DNA of 8,115 nt from an uncultured Anaerolineaceae bacterium (lineage in GTDB: Bacteria > Chloroflexota > Anaerolineae > Anaerolineales > Anaerolineaceae): contig CALAEB010000365.1 of the NCBI GenBank assembly GCA_937890875.1, positions 1 to 8,115 of the forward strand. The letters are read 5' to 3'. The notes below the pieces were generated by a model. That model saw only the letters and a program-made list of their open reading frames with translations, was not told the origin of the DNA and did no database searches. The position numbers were made by a program, and so were the translations under genes. Below, piece after piece: positions 6,150-8,115 of the stretch. Within the stretch, counting starts at the first letter, position 1. Each line of letters starts with the position of its first letter.

Positions 6150-7368
6150 TCAAATGATCGCTCCGTCCGCGTATTGCCGGACGATTGCTTCGATTAATTG
6201 GGTGCATTTCTCCAGTCCTTCAACGGTGATATGTTCATAAGGCCCGTGCCAGGCATAGCCGCCGGTGCAGAGATTCGGGCAGGGCAGCCCATCAAAACTG
6301 AGTCTTGAACCGTCCGTTCCTCCCCGGATTGGGCGGATCAACGGTGTCAGTCCGATTTCCGCCATTGCCGCTTTAGCCTTTTCAATCAGGTGAAAATGGG
6401 TTTGAATGATCTCCGCCATATTGGAATACTGGCCCGTTATGGTGAGCGCCACGGTTCCGCTGCCGTATTTTTCATTGATGATTTTTTCGATATGCCGCAG
6501 CGTATTTTTTCTGGCCTCGAAAAGCGTGGCTGAATGATCCCGAACAATATAGCGCAGACGCGCTTTTTCGACGCTGCCGGACATATCGCACAGGTGGAAA
6601 AAACCTTCGTAATCCTCCGTGTCCTGCGGCGTTTCCGCGGACGGCAGCATCGCGTTGATTCCGAACGCAATCAACGAAGCGTTCCGCATCACATTTTTTG
6701 CGGAACCGGGATGGACGTTAAAACCATTGATTTCAAACACCGCCTCGCAGGCGTTGAAGTTTTCGAAATTGATCTCCCCTTCTTCGCCTCCGTCCAGCGT
6801 GTACGCGAATTCCGCTCCGAACCGTTCAAAGTCGAAATGGTCCGCGCCGCGGCCGATCTCTTCGTCCGGGGTGAACGCGACACAGATTTTGCCGTGAGGG
6901 CCCTTTTTTTCGAGGACCCGTTCGCAGGCGGTCAGAATCTCGGCGATACCGGCTTTGTCATCGGCGCCCAGCAGCGTGGTCCCGTCGGTTGTGATCAGCG
7001 TCCGGCTTTTGAGTCCTGTCAAATGCGGGAGAAAGAACCCGCCCGCTGTTTCCCAGGATGACATCGCCGCCGTCATAGTCCGGAATCACCTGCGGATTCA
7101 CGTTTTGGCCTGAAAAATCCGGGCTGGTGTCCATGTGCGCGATGAACCCGATCGCGGGAGCTTTTTCGTACCCGCTTACGGTGGGGATATTCCCGTAAAC
7201 GTAGCCGGTATCCGAAATAAAAACATCCGAAATGCCGATCGCCTTCATTTCATCCGCCAGAAAGCGGGCAAGGTCTCGTTGTCGCCCGGTCGAAGGCACG
7301 GTTTTGGACTGCGGGTCAGAAGTTGTATGGATTTTTACATAGTTAATAAAACGATCAGTTACGTTCAT
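6150..7368 (-). pseudogene. pepT: Peptidase T (tripeptidase, M20 family) broken by a frameshift
   Basis: PepT is a cytosolic two-metal aminopeptidase that frees the N-terminal residue of tripeptides. The first frame, from the ATG at 7368, carries the N-terminus with HMDTSPD (His78, Asp80) and runs correctly to VLSP (residue 114) near 7027. The homologous sequence then continues in another frame from about 7028, with LITTDGTTLLGADDKAG, TPDEEIG, YTLDGG and WHGPYEH, to the stop at 6150. If 11 nt are restored at the break, the protein is 409 aa (enterobacterial PepT is 408). The motif residues then fall at 140, 173-174, 196 and 378, against the known PepT ligands Asp140, Glu174, Asp196 and His379. 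No key residue is lost, so the lesion is the only visible defect. Left alone, the first frame ends at 6958 after 136 aa. The start lacks a good ribosome binding site, but a TGA at 7401-7399 closes the frame upstream with no other ATG. Recent pseudogene or assembly error; family assignment is very secure. Confidence 0.9.
7020..7032 (-). other. Frameshift point in pepT
   Basis: The minus strand reads TCTCCCGCATTTG here. Frame one gives L-S-P-A-F-D; the following frame gives L-P-H-L. PepT has 12 residues between LSP and TLITT; only a two-residue gap plus FPHLTGLKSR restores that number. A deletion of 11 nt between two CCCGC copies would produce exactly this. The net change must be a loss of 2, 5, 8 or 11 nt, or a gain of one. 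Confidence 0.75.
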
Positions 7369-7429
7369 CAGATTTTTCTTGTATTTAGCTGTCCTTTGTC
7401 AGCATTTTGAAATACGGAAGCGATATTCG

Positions 7430-7474
7430 GTGATTCGCCTGTTTCCCCTTGAATCGGAGAAACAGGCGAATCAC
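7430..7474. repeat. Perfect 16 bp hairpin between the surface-protein gene and pepT
   Basis: GTGATTCGCCTGTTTC (7430-7445) and GAAACAGGCGAATCAC (7459-7474) pair perfectly over 16 bp with a 13 nt loop. It lies 18 bp after the stop of the membrane-protein gene, where a terminator would be expected, yet neither strand has a T-run after it (the minus strand continues CGAATATCGC). It could be a terminator without a U-tail, an mRNA-protecting hairpin, or a protein-binding site ahead of pepT. I see no confident pepT promoter in 7369-7429. Confidence 0.7.
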
Positions 7475-7491
7475 AAAAGTTTCTTCTTTAT

Positions 7492-8115
7492 TTATGAGAG
7501 ATTCTTTTCTTTCGAATTGGTATTTGTCCTGTCCGTTCCCGTTGCAGCACGCTTTGCCTTTGATCGTTTTGCTATAAAGATGAGGATCAGAATAATGATG
7601 ATCACGAACAGGAGTGCCGCCAATAAAACAAGATAGGGGCAATCGGTATTCAGATCCAGAATCTTTCTCAGGAATCCGTTATTGGATTCCTGCCCGGTTG
7701 CTGAAACGGACGAAGTTCCCGGTGTCTGGACCCAGGCGGGCACGGTGACGGCATTTGCTCCGAGTGGTGTGGAAGTTGCATAGAAGCCTAAGGTTGGCTT
7801 CGGCGTGTTCGTCATCGGGAAATCGGTCGGTGTTGGCGAACGAACGGGCAGCTCCAATGAAATGGTTTCTGTCGGCAACAGGCCGGCAGCCGGTGTGGCT
7901 TCCTGCGCAGGAAGAATCGCTTGTATGGTGCTGGACAGAAGCGCTTCAATCATCCCCGGCGTTTCTGACGGAGAAATCTGTTCGGCAGCCGGTGTAGTTT
8001 GCGGGGTTGAGGATTGTGCTGGGGCGGACGTTGTTTTCACAGATGCCGGCTTTGTTTCAACTGCGGTGCTGGTCATGATTCCCGCGGTCGGCGAAGCGGC
8101 CCGGGAAATGGTTCC
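7492..8115 (-). CDS. Thr/Pro/Ser-rich membrane-anchored surface protein (5' end beyond the window)
   Basis: The frame is open to the right edge, so the N-terminus is probably outside; an ATG at 8076 has only a poor ribosome binding site and similar low-complexity sequence continues before it. The visible 207 residues are about 155 of Thr, Pro, Ser and Ala-rich sequence with TP, SP and PTPT motifs and few charges, typical of an extended, possibly glycosylated extracellular stalk. One hydrophobic span follows (bases about 7638-7570, starting PYLVLLAALL), then a basic tail (KRSKAKRA) ending EKNLS. The positive tail suggests the stalk lies outside and the C-terminus inside. There is no LPxTG sorting motif. 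I do not recognise a family; function would depend on the unseen N-terminal part. Such TP-rich anchored proteins are common in Anaerolineae and some Bacillota. It stands upstream of pepT with 123 bp and a strong hairpin between. Confidence 0.75.
   Translation of the reverse strand, partial: GTISRAASPTAGIMTSTAVETKPASVKTTSAPAQSSTPQTTPAAEQISPSETPGMIEALLSSTIQAILPAQEATPAAGLLPTETISLELPVRSPTPTDFPMTNTPKPTLGFYATSTPLGANAVTVPAWVQTPGTSSVSATGQESNNGFLRKILDLNTDCPYLVLLAALLFVIIIILILIFIAKRSKAKRAATGTDRTNTNSKEKNLS

Noticed and set aside
5857..6240. A 127-codon plus-strand frame and a 98-codon minus-strand frame in the ROK-pepT gap
   Set aside because: They run through the pepT terminator or promoter-like DNA, lack ribosome binding sites and have no recognisable domain.
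6958..7076. Programmed frameshifting or internal restart (ATG at 7076) as a way to express PepT
   Set aside because: No slippery heptamer is visible, the restart would lose the His78/Asp80 metal-binding part, and the join lacks residues that the family has; a deletion explains it better.
1..8115. CRISPR, prophage, insertion sequence, toxin-antitoxin or defence system
   Set aside because: No spaced direct repeats, transposase, integrase or defence-type domains appear on either strand; the content is ordinary metabolism and regulation.

Overview
All genes in this window lie on the minus strand, so transcription runs from high to low coordinates. They form three blocks. (1) At the right end is the 3' part of a Thr/Pro/Ser-rich single-span membrane protein, followed by a tripeptidase (pepT-like) gene broken by a frameshift and closed by a clear rho-independent terminator. 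(2) A two-gene unit comes next: a ROK-family regulator and a 12-span major facilitator transporter, 10 bp apart. (3) Last is a rex-adhE unit: the NADH/NAD+-sensing repressor Rex, then after 24 bp the bifunctional aldehyde/alcohol dehydrogenase AdhE, whose last residues run off the left edge.

The best-supported biology is redox control of fermentation. A consensus-like sigma70/sigmaA promoter (TTGACA, 17 bp, TATAAA) sits 46-74 bp upstream of the rex start. A 14/16 match to the classical Rex operator lies directly upstream of its -35 box, and a weaker Rex-like core lies inside its spacer. As the rex-adhE gap is too short for a promoter of its own, adhE is probably read from the rex promoter. 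Rex would then repress itself and adhE, and high NADH would release both so that AdhE regenerates NAD+ by reducing acetyl-CoA to ethanol. The ROK-MFS pair looks like a self-regulated sugar (or sugar-derivative) uptake unit, substrate unknown.

The pepT-like gene keeps every expected M20 metal and catalytic residue, but in two reading frames. Restoring 11 nt at the break gives 409 aa and puts the key residues at the numbering of enterobacterial PepT, so a short deletion or an assembly error is more likely than a different protein.

The organism looks like an anaerobic fermenter with strong Shine-Dalgarno sequences. Rex plus AdhE, and a TP-rich surface protein, fit Bacillota or Chloroflexota (Anaerolineae-like), but the sequence does not settle this. 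The intergenic stretches at 3244-3560, 5801-6149 and 7369-7491 hold no convincing gene but several perfect inverted repeats. I found no tRNA, rRNA, CRISPR array, insertion sequence or clearly new system.
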